64,000 bases of DNA from contig NZ_VFVY01000020.1 in assembly GCF_006442315.1 (NCBI RefSeq), positions 1 through 64,000 on the forward strand, written 5' to 3'. The stretch comes from Mesorhizobium sp. B2-3-4. GTDB taxonomy: Bacteria > Pseudomonadota > Alphaproteobacteria > Rhizobiales > Rhizobiaceae. The translations under genes and the position numbers were made by a program. Below are positions 23,997 through 32,249 of this stretch, in pieces (position 1 is the first letter of the stretch; each line of letters begins with the position of its first letter). Below the pieces are notes generated by a model. That model was not told the origin of the DNA. It made no database searches and was given only the letters and a program-made list of their open reading frames with translations.

Positions 23997-24316
23997 TGGT
24001 CCATCCTTTTGAGTAAATCCTCGAGGTCGTCGAACCGGCTTTCCCAGAACCCGGCCATGTCACGCGTCCAGTCCATCAGCGGCGCCAGCGCGTTGAGCTG
24101 GGCGCTGTAATGCGTCTGGCGGCCCTCGTGGCGGTCGCGCACCAGCCCGGCCTGCTTCAGCACGCCGAGATGCTTCGACACCGCCGGCTGCGACACGCCG
24201 GACTGGCTGGTCAGCGCCCCGACCGTCTGTTCTCCCTGGCGGCAAAGCCGCTCGAAGATCGCCCGCCTGGTCGGATCGGCAAGCGTCCTGAAGAGCATGT
24301 CATGAGCGTCCGGCAT
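23993..24316 (-). CDS. ArsR family winged-helix repressor
   Basis: 107 residues with the ArsR/SmtB winged helix: LFRTLADPTRRAIFERL, VGALTSQSGVSQPAVSKHLGVLKQAG and a wing at HEGRQTHYS. No metal-binding CxC pair is present, so it is of the non-metal type that usually pairs with SRPBCC proteins. It heads the minus-strand operon and probably represses it together with the divergent NmrA-like gene. Confidence 0.92.
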   Translation of the reverse strand: MPDAHDMLFRTLADPTRRAIFERLCRQGEQTVGALTSQSGVSQPAVSKHLGVLKQAGLVRDRHEGRQTHYSAQLNALAPLMDWTRDMAGFWESRFDDLEDLLKRMDQ

Positions 24317-24419
24317 CCCTAATCAATAACCCGTTGGCTATAGGTTGACGTATAACCGCAGAGATATATGTTCGTCAAGCGGCGGAATTGACAGGCGAGA
24401 AGATTATAAGGGCGAAGAT
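24317..24419. promoter_or_regulatory. Divergent promoter region with candidate ArsR operator
   Basis: This gap between the ArsR operon and the NmrA-like gene contains GGTT-GACGTAT-AACC (24343-24357), with a further AACC 5' of it (near 24329). Inverted repeats here could serve both promoters. Assigned by position and symmetry only. Confidence 0.4.
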
Positions 24420-25283
24420 ATGATCCTCGTCACCGGAGCGACCGGCCATGTCGGCGGCGCCGTCCTGCGCGGCCTGTCGGCGCTCGGCCATGAGGTGGCC
24501 GGGCTGGCTCGCGACGCCGGGGCCGCGCAACGGCGCTTGCCTGCGGGAGCAACCTTGCGCATCGGCGACTACGAAAACGCCGCCGGCCTGGAGAAAGCCT
24601 TTGCCGGCATCGATGCGTTGGTGCTGATCTCCAGCGATGGCGACGCCGATGCGATCATGCGCCATCATGCCAACGCCATCATCGCCGCTCGGGCGGCCGG
24701 TGTCCGCCACATCACCTTCACCAGCATCGTCGACATCGGCGAAACCTCGCCCTTCTATTACGCGCCCGCTTATCGCGACGCCGAGCGCCGGCTGGCCGCC
24801 TGCGGCGTGCCCTCGACCATCCTGCGCTGCGGCCTCTATAGCGACTTCATCCTCGACACATGGTTGGGGCCTGCCACGGAGGAACTGGCGCTTCCCGCCG
24901 GACAGGGCCTGGTTGCGCCGGTTTCGCGCGATGATGTGGCAGCGGCCATCGCTGCGGTGGTGGCCAAGCCTGACAAGTCCCGCACGCTCTACACGATCAC
25001 GGGAAACCAGCCGCTGGGCTTTGAGGCGATCGCCGCCCTTTATGCCGACGTGACAGGCCAGCCCCTGCGCTATCGCCCCTGCTCCCCCGCCGACTATCTG
25101 GCCTCAGCCTCGGCGCGCCTCGAAGAACCATGGCCAGAGGCTTTTGCAACGTTGTGCGCCTCGATCGCCGAAGGCCGCTATGCCTCAACCCCAAGCGATT
25201 TCATCACGCTTACAGGTAAGCCACCGGAAAGCTTTCGAGATTTCGTGGTTCGCGTAGCGCTGGGAATGCAGACGGACGGCTAG
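24420..25283 (+). CDS. NmrA-like NAD(P)-binding oxidoreductase
   Basis: 287 residues of the atypical SDR group close to quinone oxidoreductase QorB/NmrA. The dinucleotide motif is TGATGHVGGAVLRGL (residues 5-19), and FTSIVDIGETSPFYYAPAYRDAERRL lines the active cleft without the classical YxxxK. The ATG at 24420 is preceded by GGGCGA and gives the family N-terminus; an in-frame ATG 25 codons earlier overlaps the promoter. It is divergent from the ArsR operon and may be regulated by it. Likely an NADPH-dependent reductase or redox sensor. Confidence 0.87.
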   Translation: MILVTGATGHVGGAVLRGLSALGHEVAGLARDAGAAQRRLPAGATLRIGDYENAAGLEKAFAGIDALVLISSDGDADAIMRHHANAIIAARAAGVRHITFTSIVDIGETSPFYYAPAYRDAERRLAACGVPSTILRCGLYSDFILDTWLGPATEELALPAGQGLVAPVSRDDVAAAIAAVVAKPDKSRTLYTITGNQPLGFEAIAALYADVTGQPLRYRPCSPADYLASASARLEEPWPEAFATLCASIAEGRYASTPSDFITLTGKPPESFRDFVVRVALGMQTDG

Positions 25284-25389
25284 GGTCAGGGCCGACTGCT
25301 TTCAAACGGCAAAGTTCCCGTTTGGCTGTCGCTATTATCGCCGCGTCGTGAACAGATTGCCCCCAGATATGGACAATGAGGAGAGGAAT

Positions 25390-25823
25390 ATGTCAGTCAA
25401 CACTGATCACGGAGACCCCAACACTTGGGATCCTGAACTGGATGCGGTGAGTGTGGCGCCAGAAAACCATGTCGTGCTCCATGAGGACGATTTTATCCGC
25501 GTGCTGTCGGTCCGTTTGCCAGCAGGCGAGACGGAAAAGCCGCACCACCATCGCTTCCGTCGGTCCTGATCATTGATCGGGGCATCAAGGCGCAAGACTT
25601 CGACGGCGTCACCCGTAAGGAAATAGAGCGAACCTCTCCGGACCAGGGTGAGCCGCTGCTGTCGGTAGTGGTCAGGCTGCCGCCCCAGGCGTTGCACTAC
25701 ATCGAAAACCGGGACAGCAAGGCCTTTCATGGCATCCGAATTGAGTTCAAGAAGGGATTTCCAACCGAAAGAGGCTCAACAGCTGGTTCGTCATACGGCT
25801 ATCCCGACGGATCGGTCCGCTAG
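25390..25823 (+). pseudogene. Cupin-like protein, broken by a one-base deletion
   Basis: The reading frame starts at ATG 25390 behind GAGAGGAA. It encodes DAVSVAPENHVVLHEDDFIRVLSV and the cupin HHH motif, then reaches a stop at 25567. Shifting frame near 25557 restores FPSVLIIDRGIKAQDF and continues to PQALHYIENRDSKAFHGIRIEFK and a stop at 25821. A missing C in TTCC(C)GTCGGTC explains it. Restored, it would have about 144 residues. Either an inactivated gene or a sequencing error. Confidence 0.75.
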
Positions 25824-25942
25824 GCTTGGCTCCGCGTCGCTGCGCTCCTTGCTGCGCCCGTGGATGACGAAGCCGTGGAGGCTTCCGCCAATTACCAACA
25901 CACGCGATCCGTTAACGCAGGCGACTGTTCCCTGCAAACCAA

Positions 25943-26668
25943 CTAGGCATGCACCCGCCCGATCTCCCGCGCCACCAGTTCCTGCAACTGCCACAGATTG
26001 CGGTCGCGTATGCCGCAGGCGTCGAGATGGCGGATCGTCTCGAACAGATATTGCGCGCCCGAGCCCCAATGGCCGGCGGCGCTGGCCAGCGTTGCCGCCA
26101 CCGCGGGCTTGTCGAGCTTGCCGGCATAGCGCGGATTGGCCGGATCGACGACGAAGCCGAGCGCCTGGCTCAGCCCGCCTTCGGTCCTGACCTGCAGCCA
26201 GCGCGGCACGTTGACGGCAGGCAGGATGGTCATTTCACGGCGCAGCAACGCCTCCAGATGGTCGGCGACCGGTTCGGCGATCTCGAACACCATGCCCTTG
26301 CACTGGCCGCCACGGTCGAGCGCCATCATCAGGCCGGGCCGCTCCAGCGTGCCGCGAAAGCGCTGCACGGTGAAGCAGAACGAGCGGTGCCAGCCCCGCG
26401 CCACCGCCCGCTCGCCGCCCCTCACCTCGCCGGCCGGCTTCCACAGCAGCGAACCATAGGCGAACAGCTTCAGCGGACCCGCCGGCGCCGAGGCCAGGAT
26501 ATCGTAGCGCACCCGCGCATAGTCGGCGTCGGTCATCGGAGTCATGCCTGGCACCGGCCCGGCATCCTCGACCGCCCGCATGGTCCGCGCCACCAGCGCC
26601 TCGGTCAGCGCCATCGGTGGTTTGCGCGGTGCGGACTTACGCGGAGCAACGGAGATCGGCTTGTTCAT
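25943..26668 (-). CDS. ChaC-type glutathione-specific gamma-glutamylcyclotransferase
   Basis: 241 residues. It should split glutathione into 5-oxoproline and Cys-Gly in the cytoplasm. The gamma-glutamylcyclotransferase signature YGSLLWKPAG and the helix with the catalytic Glu (LLRREMT) are present, as are the ChaC features GWHRSFCF, GLMMALDRGG and the C-terminal QYLFETIRHLDACGIRDRNL. An N-terminal 45-residue stretch rich in Lys/Arg/Pro is extra to the core. It is monocistronic. Confidence 0.9.
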   Translation of the reverse strand: MNKPISVAPRKSAPRKPPMALTEALVARTMRAVEDAGPVPGMTPMTDADYARVRYDILASAPAGPLKLFAYGSLLWKPAGEVRGGERAVARGWHRSFCFTVQRFRGTLERPGLMMALDRGGQCKGMVFEIAEPVADHLEALLRREMTILPAVNVPRWLQVRTEGGLSQALGFVVDPANPRYAGKLDKPAVAATLASAAGHWGSGAQYLFETIRHLDACGIRDRNLWQLQELVAREIGRVHA

Positions 26669-26948
26669 GTCGTCATGTTGCTGAAGGCTGGGGGATTCTC
26701 AAGGGCGGCGCAGCACCGCACGGCCTTGGGCGGCCACGCCGGTCTCGGAAATTTTCAACAAGCAGTCAAAAATCTTGTCAGCGAGAGTCCAAACTACAAA
26801 CTCAATTATCCGATCGATCACATGGATGTTGCAGTAACAACGAAGTGAACTCCCCCTAAACAATGCCGATTGTCTCGCCCTACCTCTTTTTGCCTACTTA
26901 CGATCGTACTAATATTCCCAAGGGGAAGGTATTTGGGGGGACGCGTCA
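26669..26948. other. AT-richer intergenic stretch
   Basis: About 280 bases between ChaC and the membrane-anchored hydrolase. From about 26730 it is clearly richer in A and T than its surroundings. I see no gene, RNA or repeat. It should hold the promoters of both divergent genes. Composition suggests that it entered with the hydrolase gene to its right. Confidence 0.4.
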
Positions 26949-28025
26949 ATGTCGGGCGAAGATAGGCTACCCGAAGGCCATATGGTCTTTCTGGTTCACG
27001 GCATCAACACACGTGCACTTTGGATGGACGAGATAAAACCGGCTCTAGAGGATGCCGGATTCCTGGTCGCGGTCACGGGTTATGGAGTGTACGGCGTTTT
27101 GCGCTTTCTGATGCCCTTCGACGGGCTGCGTCTCAAAGCAATTAATCTTATTACCGCCGAGATAAATGCTGAACTGCATAAATATCGCCCAAAAAATTTT
27201 TCTGTCATAAGCCATAGTTTTGGCACCTACATCGTTTCGAGAATACTGGCGGAACACCCTGAGCTTGACTTCTCGCGCATAATCTTTTGTGGCAGTGTCG
27301 TTCGGAACGACTATCCGCTTTTCCAATATCTCGACCGGTTCAGCCCGCCGCTCATCAACGAGATCGGCACCCGGGACTACTGGCCGGCGTTCGCCGAAAG
27401 CGCCGGCTGGGACTATGGCTCGGTTGGTGACACCGGGTTCATGCAGCCGGCAGTCGAGTCGCGATGGCACTCCGGTTTTGGACATAGCGATTTTCTCAAG
27501 CGAAGCTTCGCCGAGGAGTTCTGGATACCATTTCTGAAGGGTGAGCCGCCGAAACGTGGCGACCCACCTACCCCACTACCGTTGTCCATAAGACTTCTGA
27601 CGCAACTTCCCTTGAAGATCCTGCTGCCGCTTCTACTTTTGGGAATCCTTGCGTTTGCCTGGTGGTTCCTGCTTCAACGTGACCCCGCGCCGAAAATTGC
27701 CGCCGAGCCGGCCCCTGTTCGCCAAGCTTTCACATATCCGAAGGGGGACGACGAACGGGGGACAAAATGGACAAGGCCAGCCGGGGGCGACGCTTGGATT
27801 GAAACCTATGAGAGCGGACAGAAAGATTCTTTCCTCGTTCTCCATCGGACGGCTTGGGATGCCGACTGCGATGGAACCGTTGTCACCAAGAAAGTTGACC
27901 GCGACTTTCAGATCTTCATCCCTGACAAAACTGCCGGCTGCGCTGGACACGACCTGAGATTGAGAACGTGGAAATATGTATACTATGGACGATGGTCGTT
28001 GATCGGCCCAATCGTGGGTGAATGA
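26949..28025 (+). CDS. Membrane-anchored alpha/beta hydrolase of unknown role
   Basis: 358 residues. The N-terminal half (10-215) is an alpha/beta hydrolase: oxyanion motif FLVHGIN, nucleophile elbow ISHSFGTY (S-x-S-x-G, first Gly replaced by Ser), likely acid in the SVVRND region and His in GFGHSDF. A single strong membrane helix follows (IRLLTQLPLKILLPLLLLGI to WWFLL). After it comes a 100-residue C-terminal domain with two Cys (ADCDGT, TAGCAG), presumably across the membrane. Codon use is less GC-rich than its neighbours, hinting at transfer. No family name fits with certainty. Confidence 0.7.
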   Translation: MSGEDRLPEGHMVFLVHGINTRALWMDEIKPALEDAGFLVAVTGYGVYGVLRFLMPFDGLRLKAINLITAEINAELHKYRPKNFSVISHSFGTYIVSRILAEHPELDFSRIIFCGSVVRNDYPLFQYLDRFSPPLINEIGTRDYWPAFAESAGWDYGSVGDTGFMQPAVESRWHSGFGHSDFLKRSFAEEFWIPFLKGEPPKRGDPPTPLPLSIRLLTQLPLKILLPLLLLGILAFAWWFLLQRDPAPKIAAEPAPVRQAFTYPKGDDERGTKWTRPAGGDAWIETYESGQKDSFLVLHRTAWDADCDGTVVTKKVDRDFQIFIPDKTAGCAGHDLRLRTWKYVYYGRWSLIGPIVGE

Positions 28026-28099
28026 TCAGGCGGATTGCCCAAAAGGCACCAACCTCCATGTGACAGAGCCGCCCAACAGTATCCGTCATGACTAGTGCC

Positions 28100-28990
28100 C
28101 TACCGCCCCGGCGCCGCGCTCAGTTCGCTGCGCCGCCAGGCGGCGGGCGAGATGCCGACCGAGCGTTTGAACTCGCGGCCGAAATGATAGACGTCGCAGA
28201 AGCCGCAGGCTTCGGCCACCTCCGCCAGCGGCTGGTCGCCCTGCACCAGCAGCGACTGCGCCTGCATCAGCCGCTCGCGCATCAGCCATTGGTGCGGGCT
28301 GGTGCGCAGGTGCTTCTGGAACAGCCGGCGCAATCGCGAGGGGCCGAGGCCGGTTACCGCCAACAGGTCCGGCGCCGCCCAGGGAAAGCCGGGCTCGGCG
28401 CGCATGGCGTCGAGCGCGGCGGCCAGCGGCCCGGGCAGATCGTCATGGCTGGTGCCGCCGATCGCGCGGTCGACCAGAAGCAGGAACTCCGCGACCAATT
28501 GGTTGAGGCGCAGATCGAGTCCGGCATCGCGCCGCCGCAGCGCCGAAAACAGCCGTTCGAACCAGGGCGCCGGGCTCGCCGCCTCGGCGAACACGGCGCG
28601 CGGCGCGCCGTCGCCGAACAGCTTGCGCCGCAGCGCCACCGGATCCGGCCCGTCGAGCCGGAACCAGAGCAGCGTCCAGGGATCGGCGGGATCGGCACAA
28701 TGCACATGCGGCGCCTCATTGGCCATCCACACCAGATGGCCGGCGCGCATCTCCAGCCGCTGCCCCAGCGTCTCGACATGGCCGCGCCCGGACACGCAGT
28801 AGAGGATGTCCTGGCCGGGATAAAAGGCCCGTTCTATGCGGTAATCGCGCGCCGCCGCGACCTTGCCGGCTCGCGGCACGCTGAATGCGGTGCGCGTCCA
28901 GCCGCCTGCCGGTACATAGTGGAAACTCTCGATGACGGCGTTCTTTGTGAGCATGCGCGTTTTATACAAATGGAACGCCCTGCTGTCCAT
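28100..28990 (-). CDS. AraC family transcriptional regulator
   Basis: Up to 296 residues. An N-terminal cupin-like sugar-binding domain (ILYCVSGRGHVETLGQRLEM, GHLVWMANEAPH) is followed by an AraC double HTH at about 190-290 (LGPSRLRRLFQKHL; LAEVAEACGFCDVYHFGREF). The start may also be the ATG at 28954 (MLTKNAVIES); neither has a clear ribosome site. It is divergent from the dioxygenase gene and ribose-type transport operon, which it most likely activates in response to the imported sugar. Confidence 0.9.
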   Translation of the reverse strand: MDSRAFHLYKTRMLTKNAVIESFHYVPAGGWTRTAFSVPRAGKVAAARDYRIERAFYPGQDILYCVSGRGHVETLGQRLEMRAGHLVWMANEAPHVHCADPADPWTLLWFRLDGPDPVALRRKLFGDGAPRAVFAEAASPAPWFERLFSALRRRDAGLDLRLNQLVAEFLLLVDRAIGGTSHDDLPGPLAAALDAMRAEPGFPWAAPDLLAVTGLGPSRLRRLFQKHLRTSPHQWLMRERLMQAQSLLVQGDQPLAEVAEACGFCDVYHFGREFKRSVGISPAAWRRSELSAAPGR

Positions 28991-29136
28991 TTTGTTGGCC
29001 GTCCGGCGCCGCTATGGTCGCTCTCATGAGGCCGGGGATAACGGCAGGCAACGGCCAAAGTCCCCGATTTTCCAGCCATTCGCGGCGCATCGCGCCGGGG
29101 TGGCCCAAGGCCAGGCATGCCAGGGAGGCAGGACGA

Positions 29137-29901
29137 ATGTTGGCGATGACGAGGAAAGAAGCGGAAGACTACGCCCGCGACGGATACATTATCCGCAGGG
29201 GCCTGCTCAGCGTGGCCGAGGTCGACGATTTCCGCGACCATGCCCGCGCTCAGCTGGAAGCGGAAAACAAGACCGGCGCCGTGATGGCCAAGGGCGACAA
29301 GGAGGGCAAGACCACCCTTCTGAAAATGTGGACCAAGGCCGAGGACGACAAATACGGCCTGCTCGCCCGTGACGAGCGCATGGTCGATCTCGCCGAAGAC
29401 GCCGTCGGCAAGCCGATCTACCTCTATAGTCACAAGATGACGATGAAGCAGCCCAATGAGGGCGGCGCCTGGGAATGGCATCAGGATTTCGGCTATTGGT
29501 ACAATTACGGCTGCCTGGCGCCGGAGATGATGAGCATCTATGTCGCGCTCGACAAGGCGACCCGCCAGAATGGCTGCCTGCAGGTGCTGAAGGGCACGCA
29601 TAAGCTCGGCCGCCTCAACCACATTAGGGAAAACGACCAGACCAATGTCGAGCAGGAGCACCTCGAAGCCGCGCTCAAGCGCTACGAGCACATCTATGTC
29701 GAGATGGAAGCCGGCGACGCGCTGATCTTCGACGGCAACCTCCTGCACCGCTCCGATGCCAACCGTTCCGACACTTATCGCTGGGGCTATATCTGCTCCT
29801 ACAACGCCGTCGAGAACGCGCCGTTCAAAAAGGTTCGCGAATACGGAAACTTCGACGAATTGCGCAAGGTGCCGGCCGGCTCGTTCCGCAAGGCGTCCTG
29901 A
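29137..29901 (+). CDS. Phytanoyl-CoA dioxygenase family protein (Fe(II)/2-oxoglutarate)
   Basis: 254 residues of the PhyH family. Iron ligands are visible as His115 and Asp117 in EWHQDFGYW and His204 in NLLHRSD, with a 2-oxoglutarate-binding Arg in the following SDTYRWG. These enzymes hydroxylate unactivated carbons, often small natural products rather than phytanoyl-CoA. The ATG at 29137 follows GGGAGG by 8 bases. It is the first gene after the divergent AraC regulator and lies 214 bases before the sugar permease, so it is expected to act on the transported compound or its product. Confidence 0.87.
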   Translation: MLAMTRKEAEDYARDGYIIRRGLLSVAEVDDFRDHARAQLEAENKTGAVMAKGDKEGKTTLLKMWTKAEDDKYGLLARDERMVDLAEDAVGKPIYLYSHKMTMKQPNEGGAWEWHQDFGYWYNYGCLAPEMMSIYVALDKATRQNGCLQVLKGTHKLGRLNHIRENDQTNVEQEHLEAALKRYEHIYVEMEAGDALIFDGNLLHRSDANRSDTYRWGYICSYNAVENAPFKKVREYGNFDELRKVPAGSFRKAS

Positions 29902-29938
29902 CGCCGCGACCAATGGCAGGGGCGGCAGCGCCCGTGCC

Positions 29939-29970
29939 GGCCATGATCCCCTCTCGAAAAGATCATGGCC
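29939..29970. repeat. Palindrome between dioxygenase and permease genes
   Basis: GGCCATGATC and GATCATGGCC form a perfect 10-bp stem around a 12-base loop ending in GAAAA. It resembles the outer stem of the repeat at 18555 (GCATGATC/GATCATGC), so it is probably a shortened member of the same dispersed family. It may separate expression of the dioxygenase gene from the transport genes. Confidence 0.65.
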
Positions 29971-30115
29971 GAACAGGGAGATAGAGCCGGATCCTGAATC
30001 ACTTCGGGAGCGGCTTCGATGCATCGGCCCGTGCCCGAGCTCGGCTCGGGTCGATGAAACGAAGGAGTGGCGATGCCGGTGAGGACCGGCGGGTCACGCT
30101 GAGGGAGGATAGTGT

Positions 30116-31138
30116 ATGACCCAAGCGGTCAGGACCGGCGCGCGCGCGCCAGCCACCGACCGATTCACGCTGGCGCGGCTTTTGCGGGCGCGCGAGGCGG
30201 GCGTGTTCATCGCGCTCCTCGTGATGTGCCTGTTCCTGTCCTTCGCCACCGATGGATTCCTGACATCGCTGAACCTGCTCAATGTCGGGCGCCAGGTCTC
30301 CCTGCTCGGGATCATGGCGGTCGGCATGACGTTCGTTTTGATCGCCGGCGAGGTCGACCTGTCCGTCGGCTCGACCTATGCGCTGTCGGGCCTTGCCACC
30401 GGCATGCTGATCATCGCCGGCTGGGCGCTGCTGCCGGCCATCTGCGCCGGCCTCTTGACCGGCATCGTCATCGGCCTGATCAACGGCATGCTCTCCACCT
30501 ATGGCCGCCTGCCCTCGCTGATCGCCACGCTCGGCATGTTGTCGATCGTGCGCGGCGCGGCGCTGATCCTGACCAACGGCCAGCCGGTGACGGTCAATGC
30601 CCGCAACGGCGCCCTGCCCGACGTGCTGGCGAGCTTCGGCTTCATGGGCCAGGGCTATCTGTTCAGCGTCATCCCCATGCAGCTCGTGTTCTTCGTCATC
30701 GTCGCGGCGCTTGCCTGGCTGGTGCTGTCCTTCTCCAATTTCGGCTTCCGCGTCTATGCCGTCGGCGGCAGCGCCAAGGCCGCGCGGGTTTCCGGCATCT
30801 CCGTCAACAAGGTGAAGATATCAGCCTTCATCCTGATGGGCGTGCTCGCCGCCTTCGCCGGCATTCTGGGGCTGGCCTTCCTGCCCTCCAGCCAGGCCGG
30901 ACGCACCGGTCTCGGCCTCGAGCTCGACGTCATCGCCGCCACCATCGTCGGCGGCGCCTCGCTGTCGGGCGGCGAAGGCACCATCCTCGGCACCATCCTG
31001 GGCGTGCTCATCATCGGCGTCATGCGCAACGGCCTGGTGCTGATGGGCGTGTCGCCCTTCGTCCAGGAACTGATGATCGGCCTCGTCATCATCATCGCCG
31101 TCGGCATCGACAAATGGAGCACGCGCCGCACCGGCTGA
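30116..31138 (+). CDS. Ribose-type ABC transporter permease (RbsC family)
   Basis: 340 residues with about nine or ten membrane helices, typical of RbsC/XylH permeases. The family blocks GIMAVGMTFVLIAGEVDLSVGS and LDVIAATIVGGASLSGGEG are intact. The ATG is preceded by GGGAGGA. It forms the channel of the importer with the RbsB- and RbsA-like products encoded next in the operon. Here the permease gene comes before the binding-protein gene. The sugar is unknown but probably a pentose or modified pentose. Confidence 0.93.
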   Translation: MTQAVRTGARAPATDRFTLARLLRAREAGVFIALLVMCLFLSFATDGFLTSLNLLNVGRQVSLLGIMAVGMTFVLIAGEVDLSVGSTYALSGLATGMLIIAGWALLPAICAGLLTGIVIGLINGMLSTYGRLPSLIATLGMLSIVRGAALILTNGQPVTVNARNGALPDVLASFGFMGQGYLFSVIPMQLVFFVIVAALAWLVLSFSNFGFRVYAVGGSAKAARVSGISVNKVKISAFILMGVLAAFAGILGLAFLPSSQAGRTGLGLELDVIAATIVGGASLSGGEGTILGTILGVLIIGVMRNGLVLMGVSPFVQELMIGLVIIIAVGIDKWSTRRTG

Positions 31139-31196
31139 GCCAACCGGCAAAATTTACAAAACCGAAGCAACCAGAAGCAAAAAGGGAGGACTATCC

Positions 31197-32168
31197 ATGA
31201 ACATCAGACACGTCATTCTGGCGGCGGCAATCGGCCTGTTTCCGCTCTCGGCCCACGCCGCGTCCAAGCTCGCCGACTTCCAGCTCGCGCCGCGCATCAA
31301 GGCCAAGATCGACGCCGGCCAGCCGCTCGATTTCTACGTTTCCTACCATGACGTCTCGAACGAATTCGCGCCGTTCATGAAGGCCGGCGTCGAGCGCGCA
31401 TCCAAGGAAGACAAGGTCGGCGCCCAGTTCATCGGCCCGGTCGGCGCCGATGCCGACGGCCAGATCTCGGAAATCGAGACGCTGATGGGCAAGATGGACG
31501 GACTGGCGATCTCGTCGGTTTCGACCGACGCGCTGGCACCGGTCATCGACCGCGTCATCGCCGCCGGCATCCCGGTCGTCACCTTCAACACCGATAATCC
31601 CGAGAGCAAGCGCCTCGCCTTCGCCGGCCAGGACCTCGTTCAGTCCGGCCGCGAGGCCGGCAAGCTGATGTCGAAGGTGCTCGGCGGCAAGGGCAAGGTG
31701 ATGATCACCACCATCGACGCCGCCGCACAGTGGTCGCTCGACCGCGAAAAGGGCGCGCGCGAAGCGCTGAAGGCCGAGTCCGGCATCGAGGTCGTCAACA
31801 CGCTCAACACCGGCACCGACCCGCAGAAGATCTATTCGGCGATCGAGAACGCCATGCTCGCCAATCCGTCGATCACGGGCATCCTGTCGCTCGAATGCTG
31901 CTCGACGCCCGCTGCCGGCACCTGGGTGGAACGCAACAAGGCATCAGACAAGGTCAAGGTCGTCGGCTTCGACCTGCTCGACCAGACGGTGCAGCTCGTT
32001 CAGGACGGCAATGTCGATGCCACCATCGATCAGGCCCCGGAAAAGCAGGGCTTCGCCGCCGTCGACCTGCTGGTCAAGTTCCTCAAGGGTGAGCCGATCG
32101 ACAATGTCGATACCGGCGTCGGCATCTACACCAAGGAAAACATCGCCGAAGTCGTCAAGAAGAAGTAA
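31197..32168 (+). CDS. Periplasmic sugar-binding protein (RbsB family)
   Basis: 323 residues. The signal peptide (MNIRHVILAAAIGLFPLSAHA) precedes a type-I periplasmic binding fold, with GAQFIGPVGADADGQISEIE, PVVTFNTDNPESKRLAFAGQD and ATIDQAPEKQGFAAV. It binds the sugar in the periplasm for the RbsC/RbsA importer. It follows the permease by 58 bases, with GGGAGGA before the ATG. Ligand identity needs structural comparison of the pocket residues. Confidence 0.93.
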   Translation: MNIRHVILAAAIGLFPLSAHAASKLADFQLAPRIKAKIDAGQPLDFYVSYHDVSNEFAPFMKAGVERASKEDKVGAQFIGPVGADADGQISEIETLMGKMDGLAISSVSTDALAPVIDRVIAAGIPVVTFNTDNPESKRLAFAGQDLVQSGREAGKLMSKVLGGKGKVMITTIDAAAQWSLDREKGAREALKAESGIEVVNTLNTGTDPQKIYSAIENAMLANPSITGILSLECCSTPAAGTWVERNKASDKVKVVGFDLLDQTVQLVQDGNVDATIDQAPEKQGFAAVDLLVKFLKGEPIDNVDTGVGIYTKENIAEVVKKK

Positions 32169-32249
32169 TCGACAACCTGGCACGGCCGCCGGTCCGCATC
32201 GACCGGCGGCCGCTTGCACGCATTCAGCCAGCCCCAAGCCAGCAGGTTC

